Shown: in pieces, positions 1-7,879 of the stretch
How the letters are laid out: the number at the start of each line of letters is the position of its first letter
How positions within the stretch are numbered: position 1 is the first letter of the stretch
Origin: CAWGJC01 sp965276665
GTDB taxonomy: Bacteria > Pseudomonadota > Alphaproteobacteria > Acetobacterales > Acetobacteraceae
Direction of reading: 5' to 3'
DNA: 64,000 bases
NCBI GenBank assembly: GCA_965276665.1
Contig: OZ255620.1
Span: 2,790,001 to 2,854,000, forward strand
Notes under the pieces: model-generated
The model's database searches: none
What the model saw: the letters and a program-made list of their open reading frames with translations, nothing else
Told to the model about the DNA's origin: nothing
Program-made: the position numbers and the translations under genes

Positions 1-46
1 AAAGCGTCATGCCCGGCGGCGTTCGGCAGGGATTATGGAGAACAGC

Positions 47-1021
47 ATGACCAAGGCCATCCGCATCCATACGACAGGCGGCCCGGAGGTCATGCAATGG
101 GAGGACGTGCCGACGCCTGAACCGGGGCCCGGCGAGGCGCTGGTGAAGCAGGCTGCGATCGGTCTCAACTATATCGACGTCTATTTCCGCAACGGTCTCT
201 ACAAGGCGCCTTCCATGCCGGCGACGCTCGGCATGGAAGGCGCAGGAACCGTCATCGCCCTCGGATCCGGCGTTACCCATCTGGCCGTCGGGGACCGCGT
301 CGCCTACGCCTCGCCGCCGATCGGCGCCTACGCGACGGTCCGCGCGATTGCCGCCAGCCGGCTGCTGAAACTCCCGGCTGGGATCGGCTTCCAGACCGGC
401 GCGGCGATGATGCTGCAAGGCATGACCGCGCAATACCTGCTCCGCCGCACCCACAAGGTGATGCCGGGCGAGGTCATCGTCGTGCATGCCGCGGCCGGCG
501 GTGTCGGGCTGATCCTCTGCCAATGGGCGCGCCATCTCGGAGCGATCGTGATCGGCAGCGTCTCCACCGAGGCGAAGGCGGAGCTCGCCCGCGCGCACGG
601 CGCCCACCACGTCATCATCGGTCACGACACGATCGTCGAGAGCGTCAAGCGGATCACCGAGGGCGCGATGGTCGCCGTCGTCTATGACAGCATCGGCCGC
701 GACACCTTCGAGAGCAGCCTCGACTGCCTCGCCCCGCTCGGGATGATGGTGAGCTACGGCAATGCCTCCGGCCCGGTCGGGCCGGTCGACATCGCAATGC
801 TGGGCGCCAAGGGCAGCCTGTTCCTCACCCGCCCGAGCCTCGCGAGCTATGTTGCCAAGCGCGAGGATCTCGAGCGCACCGCCGCCGACCTGTTCGACGT
901 GGTGGAGCGCGGCGTGGTGAAGATCCTCGTCAACCAGACCTTCCCGCTCAGCGAAGCCGCCCGTGCCCATGCCGCGCTCGAATCGCGCGCGACCACCGGC
1001 AGCACGGTGCTGCTGCCTTAA
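47..1021 (+). CDS. NADPH:quinone oxidoreductase, zinc-independent MDR family
   Basis: Cytosolic medium-chain reductase expected to reduce quinones with NAD(P)H. The protein (about 324 aa) begins MTKAIRIHTTGGPEVMQWED, the usual opening of Qor proteins. It has the substrate-site stretch NYIDVYFRNGLYK (about 46-58) and a nucleotide-binding motif AAAGGVGLILCQWA in the middle. The zinc ligands of alcohol dehydrogenases are not seen. An in-frame ATG lies at 35, but GGAG at 37-40 is ideally spaced for the ATG at 47, so 47 is preferred. The efflux-pump gene starts 13 bases after the stop and is probably co-transcribed. Family call is firm; physiological substrate unknown. Confidence 0.9.
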   Translation: MTKAIRIHTTGGPEVMQWEDVPTPEPGPGEALVKQAAIGLNYIDVYFRNGLYKAPSMPATLGMEGAGTVIALGSGVTHLAVGDRVAYASPPIGAYATVRAIAASRLLKLPAGIGFQTGAAMMLQGMTAQYLLRRTHKVMPGEVIVVHAAAGGVGLILCQWARHLGAIVIGSVSTEAKAELARAHGAHHVIIGHDTIVESVKRITEGAMVAVVYDSIGRDTFESSLDCLAPLGMMVSYGNASGPVGPVDIAMLGAKGSLFLTRPSLASYVAKREDLERTAADLFDVVERGVVKILVNQTFPLSEAARAHAALESRATTGSTVLLP

Positions 1022-1034
1022 GGCGCGCGCGCCG

Positions 1035-2642
1035 ATGCCGCTGCCGCCGCCCGGAACCACGCCCGCCACCCCGGTGCCGGAGGATGCCGGACCGCCCGCG
1101 ATCGTGACACCGCGGCGTGGCACCAGCAGCCGCACCCGGCTGACCGCGCTGATCGTCGCCACCGCGCTGTTCATGCAGAATCTCGACTCGACGGTGATCT
1201 CGACCGCGCTCCCGCGCATGGCGCGCGCCTTTGGCGCCGATCCCCTGCACATGAACGTGGCCCTCACCTCCTACCTGCTGAGCCTGGCCGTGTTCATCCC
1301 GGCGAGCGGCTGGATGGCGGATCGCTACGGCACCCGCACCGTGTTCCGCGCCGCGATCGCGGTGTTCACGATCGGCTCGATCCTCTGCGGCTATGCGGAC
1401 AGCCTCGCCTTCCTGGTCTGCGCGCGGATCCTGCAGGGCGTCGGCGGCGCGATGATGGTGCCGGTCGGCCGGCTCGTGCTGCTGCGGTCGGTGGCGAAAT
1501 CCGAGCTGGTGGCGGCGATGTCCTGGCTGACCGTGCCGGCGCTGGTCGGGCCGGTGGTAGGGCCGCCGCTCGGCGGCTTCATCGTCACCTATTTCTCGTG
1601 GCGCTGGATCTTCTACATCAACGTGCCGGTCGGCGTGCTCGGCATCCTGCTCGTCACGCTTTTCGTCGAGGATGTGCGCGAACCCGATGCCGGGCGGCTC
1701 GATATCGGCGGGCTGGTGCTGTCCGGCGCCGCCTTGTCCGGCCTGATGTTCGGCTTCGAGACGATCGGGCGCGGGCTGGTGCCGCTCTGGATGTGCGTTG
1801 CGATGCTCGCGATCGGGGCCGCCTGCTGCGCGCTCTACGCCTGGCACGCCAAGCGGCATCCGCGCCCGCTGATCGATTTCTCGCTGATGCGTATCCCGAC
1901 ATTCGGGCTGACCATCTATTCGGCCTTGTTCTTCCGCGTCGGGATCGGCGCGATCCCCTATCTGCTGCCCCTGATGCTGCAGCTCGGCTTCGGCCTCTCG
2001 CCGGCGCAGAGCGGCATGATCACCTTCGCGAGCTCGGCGGGCGCGCTGGTGATGAAGCCGGTGACGCAATGGGCGCTGCGCTGGTTCGGCTTCCGCAACG
2101 TGCTCTGGTGGAACGGGCTGATCTCCGCCGTCCTGCTGATGGCGGTCGGCGGGTTCCGGCCGAGCTGGCCGGAGGCGGCGATCTACGTGGTCCTGCTGGG
2201 CGGCGGCTTCTTCCGCTCGCTGCAATTCACCGCCTTCAACACCATCGCCTATGCCGAGATCCCGCGCGAGCGGATGAGCGCTGCGACCAGCCTCTATTCG
2301 ACCCAGCAGCAGCTCGCGCAGACGCTCGGCATCTCGGTGGGCGCAGCCGCGCTGCTGATCGCGACCACCGCGTCGAGCCACGACCTGCCCTCGCTTGCCG
2401 ATTACAGCTGGTCGTTCCTGTTCGTCGGCCTGCTGACGCTGATCGCCGCGCCGCTGTCGCTCCGCCTCGCCAGGGATGCGGGAGCGGAGATGAGCGGCAA
2501 GCGGCAGAGCGAGACGCGAGACTCCGCCATCGCGAATCAGCCCGGCGCCAAGCAGGGAGCGCTGGGCCAGGGAGCGCTGGGCCAGGGAGCGCTGAGCCAG
2601 GGAGCGCTGAGCCAGGCGCCGGCCGCGGTCAGACGCTCGTGA
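1035..2642 (+). CDS. DHA2-family (EmrB/QacA-type) MFS drug efflux transporter
   Basis: Inner-membrane drug:proton antiporter of about 535 aa, the size of a 14-helix DHA2 protein. It has the motif-C-like stretch LVGPVVGPPLGGFI, the motif-A-like GWMADRYGTRTVF and the N-terminal QNLDSTVISTALPRM typical of EmrB-like proteins. A longer reading starts at 963 inside the upstream gene; ATG 1035 just after the quinone reductase stop is preferred. The C-terminal tail carries a four-unit repeat (GALGQ/GALSQ) encoded by a 15-bp minisatellite. Its 3' end overlaps the convergent efeB gene by 14 bases. Substrate not predictable; no EmrA-like partner is seen. Confidence 0.9.
   Translation: MPLPPPGTTPATPVPEDAGPPAIVTPRRGTSSRTRLTALIVATALFMQNLDSTVISTALPRMARAFGADPLHMNVALTSYLLSLAVFIPASGWMADRYGTRTVFRAAIAVFTIGSILCGYADSLAFLVCARILQGVGGAMMVPVGRLVLLRSVAKSELVAAMSWLTVPALVGPVVGPPLGGFIVTYFSWRWIFYINVPVGVLGILLVTLFVEDVREPDAGRLDIGGLVLSGAALSGLMFGFETIGRGLVPLWMCVAMLAIGAACCALYAWHAKRHPRPLIDFSLMRIPTFGLTIYSALFFRVGIGAIPYLLPLMLQLGFGLSPAQSGMITFASSAGALVMKPVTQWALRWFGFRNVLWWNGLISAVLLMAVGGFRPSWPEAAIYVVLLGGGFFRSLQFTAFNTIAYAEIPRERMSAATSLYSTQQQLAQTLGISVGAAALLIATTASSHDLPSLADYSWSFLFVGLLTLIAAPLSLRLARDAGAEMSGKRQSETRDSAIANQPGAKQGALGQGALGQGALSQGALSQAPAAVRRS
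2553..2612 (+). repeat. 15-bp minisatellite, four units, in the efflux-pump tail
   Basis: Four tandem 15-bp units (cagggagcgctgggc, the last two ending gagc) start at 2553, 2568, 2583 and 2598. They are in frame and encode a Gly-Ala-Leu-rich tail after the last membrane helix, so copy-number change would not disrupt the pump. Confidence 0.9.
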
Positions 2643-3951
2643 ACAATCCCTCGCCGATGAACCCGCCTTTGGATACGCCGGGCGGCACGGCGAAAACCGC
2701 GCTCGCCACATGGGTGGTGAACTGGTTCAGCGCGTCGAGCTTCGACATCTCCTGGAAGATGCGGATGAAGCCGGTGCGCGGGTCGCGCTGGTAGCACAGG
2801 AAGAACAGCCCGGCGTCGTATTCCATGCCCTGCCGCCAGGGCGGCCAGCGCTCGGCGGTGAAGTTCACCCCGTCATTGTAGGAATAGGCGCGTCGCAGGA
2901 CCTGCGCCCCGCCATTGCTCGCCGCGGCGGCCAGGCGGACATGCGCGTTGTCCGGAATGACCGGGTTGCCGTCGCCATCCATCGCGTCGAGATCGAGCGC
3001 GTCGAATTCGTTCTTCATGCCGAGCGGCGCACCGGAATATTTGTGCCGGCCGATCACCTGCTCCTGGAAATCGACCTCGGTGCGGTCCCAGTGTTCGAGC
3101 GCCATCCGGATGCGGCGGGCGACGAGATAGCTGCCGCCGCGCATCCATGCCGGGCCGTCCTCGCGCACCCAGACCACGTCGTCGAAACTGCCCGGCCCGA
3201 TGGTGCTCGACGCCGTCTGCTCGACCGGCTGCGCCGCGATCGGGTTCTGCGTGCCGTCCTTGAAGCCGAGCAGGTTGCGGGGCGTCTCTTTGGCGGCGAA
3301 ATTCGAGTTGAAGCCGGTCTGCACCCAGCGCGTCTCCGCCACCCCGTACGCCAGGCGCGCGAGCTGGCGGATCGCGTGGAACGCCACTTGCGGATCGTCG
3401 GCGCAGGCCTGCACGGAGAGATCGCCGCCGCTTTTCGCGGGGACGAGCTGATCGCCGTTGAAGCGCGGCAGATCGACCAGCGCCGCCGGCCGCCGGGCGC
3501 CGAGGCCGAACCGGTCCTTGCCATCCTTTTCGAACAGGCCAGGGCCGAGGCCGAAGGTCAGGGTGAGGCGCGCCGGCGCGAGGCCCATCGCCTCGCCGCT
3601 ATCGGGGGCGGGCGTCGATTCGTCCGTGCCGAGCGGGGCGGCCGTCTCGCCGCTGGTGAGCCGGGCGGCGGCCTGCGTCCAGCTGCGCAGCAGGCCGACG
3701 ATATCGGCGCTCTTCTCCGTGGTCAGGTCGAAGGCGGCAAAAAAGGTCTGGTTCTGCAGCGCGGTCGCGATGCCGGCCTGATGCGGGCCGTAGAACGGCT
3801 CGATCTGCGCCTTGCCGGCGCCCTGTCCGGCCGAACTGATGCCATGCGCGGTGGGATCGGAGGGCGCGGCGCGCGCGGCGCCGGCGGCAACCAGGCCGCC
3901 CGCCGCGGCGAGGAAGCCGCGGCGCGACGCGAACGGGCAGCGTCCGCTCAT
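2629..3951 (-). CDS. efeB: EfeB-type Dyp peroxidase/deferrochelatase, Tat-exported
   Basis: Periplasmic haem-dependent dye-decolourising peroxidase of about 440 aa. In the EfeUOB system EfeB acts in ferrous-iron oxidation and has been proposed to release iron from haem. The N-terminus SRRGFLAAAGGLVAAGAARA is a twin-arginine signal. The family motif GFKDGTQNP (GxxDG) is present, followed by WMRGGSYLVARRIRM and GRHKYSGAPLG as in EfeB. It is the last gene of a minus-strand run, 37 bases after the beta-propeller gene and downstream of the OprB-like porin and FbpABC genes. No EfeO or EfeU is seen here, so it may serve the FbpABC system. The convergent efflux pump overlaps its 3' end by 14 bases. 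Confidence 0.92.
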   Translation of the reverse strand: MSGRCPFASRRGFLAAAGGLVAAGAARAAPSDPTAHGISSAGQGAGKAQIEPFYGPHQAGIATALQNQTFFAAFDLTTEKSADIVGLLRSWTQAAARLTSGETAAPLGTDESTPAPDSGEAMGLAPARLTLTFGLGPGLFEKDGKDRFGLGARRPAALVDLPRFNGDQLVPAKSGGDLSVQACADDPQVAFHAIRQLARLAYGVAETRWVQTGFNSNFAAKETPRNLLGFKDGTQNPIAAQPVEQTASSTIGPGSFDDVVWVREDGPAWMRGGSYLVARRIRMALEHWDRTEVDFQEQVIGRHKYSGAPLGMKNEFDALDLDAMDGDGNPVIPDNAHVRLAAAASNGGAQVLRRAYSYNDGVNFTAERWPPWRQGMEYDAGLFFLCYQRDPRTGFIRIFQEMSKLDALNQFTTHVASAVFAVPPGVSKGGFIGEGLFTSV

Positions 3952-3988
3952 GCGGGATCCCGCATCGTCGGGGGTGCCAGCGTGGGCC

Positions 3989-5101
3989 TCATCGGGCGAG
4001 CACCAGCGTGTTCATCTCGTCCTCCACATAGTAGAAGCCGTTGCCGCCCGGGGTGAGGGCGAGGCCGAACAGGTCGCCGCTGCCCGGCGGCTGCTGCGCC
4101 TTGTTGGCGTCGACCCATTGCGCGGCGATCTGCTTCCCCGCCACCGGGTCGATTTCCACCACCTGGCCATTCAGGCCGTTGGTGACAAGAAGGTGGCCGT
4201 TCGGCGCCATCGCCATCGCGAGCGGACGCTTCAGGAACCCGCCTTCCGTCACCGTGCGGCCGGTGCCGGCGCTGGTCGTGCGGGTCAGCGCGTCGGGCAC
4301 CGCGGCCACGCGGTTGCCGAGCGCGTCCGACACGTAGAGCGTGCCGTCCGGCCCGAGGGCGAGGCCGGTCGGCCCGATGATGAACACGTCCTTGTCCGCC
4401 TGCTCGCCGAGCCCGTTCGCGATCACCGTCTCGTGCGCGACGGTCGGGCGCTGGGACGCCGGGATGGCGAGGTCGAGACGCAGCACGTTCGCCTGGTTCA
4501 CCACGGGCTGGCCGGGCGCGCCAACCCCGAACCCGGTATTGCTGACGAACAGCGTCGCGCTGTCGCCACGATCCACCACCGCCATGTTGCCCCAGGGCCC
4601 GTTGATGTTCGGGCTGGTGAACGTGCCCGCGACATTGCCCGAGGCGTCGAGCACGATCAGGCAGCCCTGGCCCTTGGTCGCGGTGGTGCCGTCGGTGCTC
4701 GGCAGCGAGCCCACGACCACCCAGCCGGATTTCAGCACCGCCATCGCGGTGGTGAGCCCGACGCCGCCCGGGCAGCCGGCGAGGTGGCGCGGAATCGCGG
4801 CGAACAGCGACACCGCCTTGCTCGCCGGATCGACCTGCACGATCGTCGTGCCGAGCCCCTGGAGGTTGTTGCTGTCGTTGAAATTGTCGACCAGCACGTC
4901 GCCTTCGCGGATCTTGCCCGCGCTCGCCGGCGCGACGACGACCGCGTAGGGGTTCTGGTCGCCGTTGTCCGGCACCATCGAGTTGACGGTGCTGTGCCGC
5001 TTCACCGTGTCGAGCAGCCCGTCCGGCGCCGCCTGCGCATGCACCGCCACGCCCAGGACGAGCATGCCGATGGCGAGGGAGGGGATCGGGCGACGCGTCA
5101 T
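3989..5101 (-). CDS. Secreted beta-propeller (NHL/SMP30-like) protein
   Basis: Predicted exported protein of about 370 aa with signal peptide MTRRPIPSLAIGMLVLGVAVHAQA. The rest has repeated blades with NHL-like segments such as GPTGLALGPDGTLYVSDALG, LAMAMAPNGHLLVTNGLNG and DLFGLALTPGGNGFYYVED. No catalytic motif is recognised. The start at 5101 is favoured by GGAGAG just upstream and the clean signal peptide; a longer reading from 5197 would run through a Fur-like box. It lies between an OprB-like porin and efeB and has its own box at 5137-5151, so a role in periplasmic iron or haem handling is inferred. The function is otherwise unknown. Confidence 0.75.
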   Translation of the reverse strand: MTRRPIPSLAIGMLVLGVAVHAQAAPDGLLDTVKRHSTVNSMVPDNGDQNPYAVVVAPASAGKIREGDVLVDNFNDSNNLQGLGTTIVQVDPASKAVSLFAAIPRHLAGCPGGVGLTTAMAVLKSGWVVVGSLPSTDGTTATKGQGCLIVLDASGNVAGTFTSPNINGPWGNMAVVDRGDSATLFVSNTGFGVGAPGQPVVNQANVLRLDLAIPASQRPTVAHETVIANGLGEQADKDVFIIGPTGLALGPDGTLYVSDALGNRVAAVPDALTRTTSAGTGRTVTEGGFLKRPLAMAMAPNGHLLVTNGLNGQVVEIDPVAGKQIAAQWVDANKAQQPPGSGDLFGLALTPGGNGFYYVEDEMNTLVLAR

Positions 5102-5136
5102 GGCCGGCTCTCCGGGGCGGGGTGACAGCTTAAGAT

Positions 5137-5151
5137 TGCAAGTCATTCGCA
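5137..5151. promoter_or_regulatory. Fur-like operator before the beta-propeller/efeB genes
   Basis: TGCAAGTCATTCGCA matches the TGCGAA-N3-TTCGCA pattern at 6771 and 10535; the left half-site has two mismatches. It lies 36 bases upstream of the propeller start codon. The match to boxes upstream of other genes in the same iron locus is the main support. Confidence 0.55.
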
Positions 5152-5206
5152 TATACTCCTGCAGGACGGCTTTTTCCAGCCGGGCGCGATCAGCCAAAAG
5201 GTGCAG

Positions 5207-6733
5207 TCAGAAGGTGACGTTGGTGCGCAGGCCGAAAATGGCCTCGTTGCCGACGCGCTGGGTCGGGTTGAGGGGGTTCTGGATGCCGCCGCCCGGCGTG
5301 AACACGTATTGGAAATCCGGCTGTACCGCCCACCAGGGCGCGAGCTGCGCCTGGTAGGTCAGCTCGACGAAGCTTTCCGAGGAGCGTACCGGGAAGGGCG
5401 ACCCGCTGAACACCGCGGTATCCTGGTCGAGCTGGCTCGCCCGCCGGCTCACCTTGGCGAGACCGTAGCCGATGCCGACACTGTCATCGTCGCGCCCCGG
5501 CAAAGGCGCCTTTAGCACCACGCCGGCGTTGAGGCCGAAGCTCACCAGGTTGCGGTCGGGCGGCGCGCCCATCGCGCGGGCGAAGACGCCGACCGAGCGC
5601 GGGCTGTCGGGGGCCGGGCGCCAGACCATCTGGTCCATCACGCCATAGAAGCTCCAATTGTGCTGGCGCATCCGCGGCATGCCGCTGCTCGCCGGGTCGG
5701 CGAGCGAGAGCCCGAGCGTGTCGAAGCGCTGATCGGGAAACGTGCCCGTGTCGTACCAGAAGCCGAGCTTGTAGGTGCCGGGCAGCCCGGCATTCGGGGC
5801 GGCCGCGTGTGCCGTGTCGCCGACCGCCGGCTGGTTGACCGCGTATTGCGCCTCGGCGATGAACAGCGCGCCGGTGTTGAGGTTGAACCGCGTGCCGGAT
5901 TGCTCGGCGCCGCGCACCTGCGAATCGTCGTCGAACGGGGCGCCCGGCGGATTGTCGTCGAACACGCCGCCCAGCAGAGTGAGATTGCCGGTCGCCTGCA
6001 CGCGCGCCCGCACGCCGAGCGAGGAGAGCGGATAGGCCGGCCCGCCGGCATAGAGATCGACCGAGGGCACCATCGGCCAGCCCATGATCGTGTTCAGGAA
6101 CAGCCCGGATCCCTGGCTGGTCATGAATTCCTGGTCGAGACTCTGCTGGCCGATCTTGATATCGGCGGCGCCATCGAACAGGGATTGCTGGTACCAGAGC
6201 TCCCACAGCCGGGTCGCGCGCTGCGCCTCGATGCCGCTCGCGGTCTGCAGATTGTCGAGATTGTCGGCGCTGAAATTCCGGCCGTGGATCTGGAAGGCGC
6301 TGATGGCGAACGTGCCGCCTTCCCAGCCGAACGCCTTCTGCGTGTCGAGCCCGGCGCTCATCAGCGTGAGCCCGTCATAGGCCGCGCCGCGATGCACCCC
6401 GCCGGTGACGTTGCCGAACACTTCCTCGGTGTCTTGCAGCCCGACGCTGATGCCATACTGGCCGAGCGCCGTCCGCGCGCCGCCGGCATCGCCGAGCAGC
6501 GAATTGCGTGTCCAGAGATTGGTCATGAAGCCCGGACCGCCCGTTATGGCCTCCCCCGAGCCGCTACTCGAGCCGCCGCCCGAGCCGCCGTTATTGCCCG
6601 GGGTCGGGCCTTGCCGCTGCGCCGGGGCCGCCACCTGGGCGAAGGCGGGGAAAGCCAGGCACGCCGTCGTGGCCAGCAGCGTGGCCGCGAGGCCGAGCCG
6701 GGCGACGCTGCGGCCGGCGGTGGAACTCAGCAC
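5207..6733 (-). CDS. OprB-like carbohydrate-selective porin family protein
   Basis: Outer-membrane beta-barrel protein of about 508 aa. A signal peptide (about residues 1-33, ending AFPAFAQ) is followed by a Gly/Ser-rich linker, then the OprB layout: FMTNLWTRNSLLGDAGGARTAL, EEVFGNVTGGVHRGAAYDG, LWELWYQQSLFDGAADIKIGQQ, ending with strand segments and a final aromatic (RTNVTF). GTG at 6733 is used as start, with AGGGGG upstream. It sits among FbpABC, propeller and efeB genes behind a perfect Fur-like inverted repeat, so it may pass a ferric chelate or iron-linked sugar/acid instead of glucose. The family call is good; the substrate is inference. Confidence 0.85.
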   Translation of the reverse strand: MLSSTAGRSVARLGLAATLLATTACLAFPAFAQVAAPAQRQGPTPGNNGGSGGGSSSGSGEAITGGPGFMTNLWTRNSLLGDAGGARTALGQYGISVGLQDTEEVFGNVTGGVHRGAAYDGLTLMSAGLDTQKAFGWEGGTFAISAFQIHGRNFSADNLDNLQTASGIEAQRATRLWELWYQQSLFDGAADIKIGQQSLDQEFMTSQGSGLFLNTIMGWPMVPSVDLYAGGPAYPLSSLGVRARVQATGNLTLLGGVFDDNPPGAPFDDDSQVRGAEQSGTRFNLNTGALFIAEAQYAVNQPAVGDTAHAAAPNAGLPGTYKLGFWYDTGTFPDQRFDTLGLSLADPASSGMPRMRQHNWSFYGVMDQMVWRPAPDSPRSVGVFARAMGAPPDRNLVSFGLNAGVVLKAPLPGRDDDSVGIGYGLAKVSRRASQLDQDTAVFSGSPFPVRSSESFVELTYQAQLAPWWAVQPDFQYVFTPGGGIQNPLNPTQRVGNEAIFGLRTNVTF

Positions 6734-6770
6734 TCGGATACCCCCTGCGGGCCTGCGCCCGTTTTGTTAA

Positions 6771-6785
6771 TGCGAAGCATTCGCA
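6771..6785. promoter_or_regulatory. Perfect TGCGAA-N3-TTCGCA inverted repeat (Fur-like operator)
   Basis: TGCGAAGCATTCGCA is a perfect 6+6 inverted repeat with a 3-base spacer, 37 bases upstream of the OprB-like start and just past the end of fbpC. The same pattern lies before fbpA and the propeller gene. It resembles alphaproteobacterial Fur/Mur-type boxes; given the neighbouring genes, iron-responsive repression is the likeliest role. Confidence 0.7.
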
Positions 6786-6821
6786 ATAACGGGAAGGCCA
6801 GCCCCCGTCAAGCCGGAAGCG

Positions 6822-7874
6822 TCACGATCCGGCTGGATCGTACGCCATCACCTCGCCCTCGACCCGCAGTCCCACCTCGTCGCCGGCGCGCAGCACCACA
6901 TGCCCCGGCACGAGCGCGGAGAACGCCATCTCCCCGCTCTCCGGACCGCGGCCGAGCGCCAGCGTCACGCTGCAATCATGACCGTAATAGGTGACGTCCA
7001 GCACGCGCGCCCGCGGCGCCCCCGCGCCGCCATCGAGCCGGATCTGCTCGGGGCGGATCATCACGTCGCGCTTCCCGTCGGCGATGCCGGGCACGAGCTT
7101 CAGCCGGCCGAGCCCGCATTCCACCCAACCTTCCCTTGCCTGCCCGCGCAGCAGCACCGCGTCGCCCACGAAGCGTGCGAGCGCGGCATCCGCCGGACGC
7201 GTGTAGAGCAGGCGCGGCGCCGCCACCTGCACCAGGCGCCCGGCCCGCAGCACCGCGACCTCGTGGCCGGTGGAGAGCGCCTCCGACTGGTCATGCGTCA
7301 CCAGCAGCGCGGTCGCGCCGGCAGCGGCGAGCGCGCCGACGATCGCCTGCCGCGTCTCCGCCCTGAGCGCCGCGTCCAGCGCGGAGAACGGCTCGTCGAG
7401 CAGCACGAGAGAGGGCCCGGGGGCGAGCGCGCGCGCCAGCGCTACGCGCTGCTGCTCGCCGCCGGAGAGCTGGTGCGGCGGCCGCGCCGCGTAATCGGCG
7501 GGCAGTCCCACCAGCCGCAGCAGGGTCTCGACCCGGGCGCCGCGGCGGCGCTCGCGCCGGCGCAGGCCGAAGACGATGTTGTCGGCGACCGAGAGATGCG
7601 GGAACAGCGCGCCTTCCTGCGCCACATAGCCGATCCGCCGCGCCTCGGGCTTCCGGTGCAGCCCCTTCCCGGCGACCGCGCGGCCGCCGATCACGATGCG
7701 GCCGCGATCGGCGCGCTCGAACCCGCAGAGCAGCCGCAGCAGCGTCGTCTTGCCGCTGCCCGACGCGCCGAGGATCGCCACCAGCCGGCCGGAGGGCACG
7801 GCGAGGTCGAGACCGGACAGCACCTCGCGCGCGCCGAACGACTTGCTCAAGCTCTCGATCAGCAGCGCCGCCAC
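6822..7874 (-). CDS. fbpC: Ferric iron ABC transporter ATP-binding protein (FbpC-like)
   Basis: ATPase of about 350 aa that would power iron(III) import across the inner membrane with the two upstream gene products. It has Walker A GASGSGKTT (about 36-44), signature LSGGEQQR, Walker B LVLLDEPFSALDA and the H-loop THDQSEAL. A C-terminal TOBE-like region of about 110 residues follows, as in FbpC/PotA-type proteins. Its start lies 5 bases after the permease stop, so translation is probably coupled. The iron assignment rests on the adjacent binding protein and permease and on the Fur-like boxes. Confidence 0.88.
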   Translation of the reverse strand: MAALLIESLSKSFGAREVLSGLDLAVPSGRLVAILGASGSGKTTLLRLLCGFERADRGRIVIGGRAVAGKGLHRKPEARRIGYVAQEGALFPHLSVADNIVFGLRRRERRRGARVETLLRLVGLPADYAARPPHQLSGGEQQRVALARALAPGPSLVLLDEPFSALDAALRAETRQAIVGALAAAGATALLVTHDQSEALSTGHEVAVLRAGRLVQVAAPRLLYTRPADAALARFVGDAVLLRGQAREGWVECGLGRLKLVPGIADGKRDVMIRPEQIRLDGGAGAPRARVLDVTYYGHDCSVTLALGRGPESGEMAFSALVPGHVVLRAGDEVGLRVEGEVMAYDPAGS

Positions 7875-7879
7875 CGGCT

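Noticed and set aside
948..2711. 587-aa minus-strand frame opposite the efflux pump
   Set aside because: Composition (Arg/Gln/His/Gly-rich with no domain) and exact antisense position to a clear MFS gene mark it as a GC-driven shadow.
6811..6834. Hairpin AGCCGG-N12-CCGGCT at the fbpC end as a terminator
   Set aside because: The stem is short, overlaps the stop codon and has no T-run.
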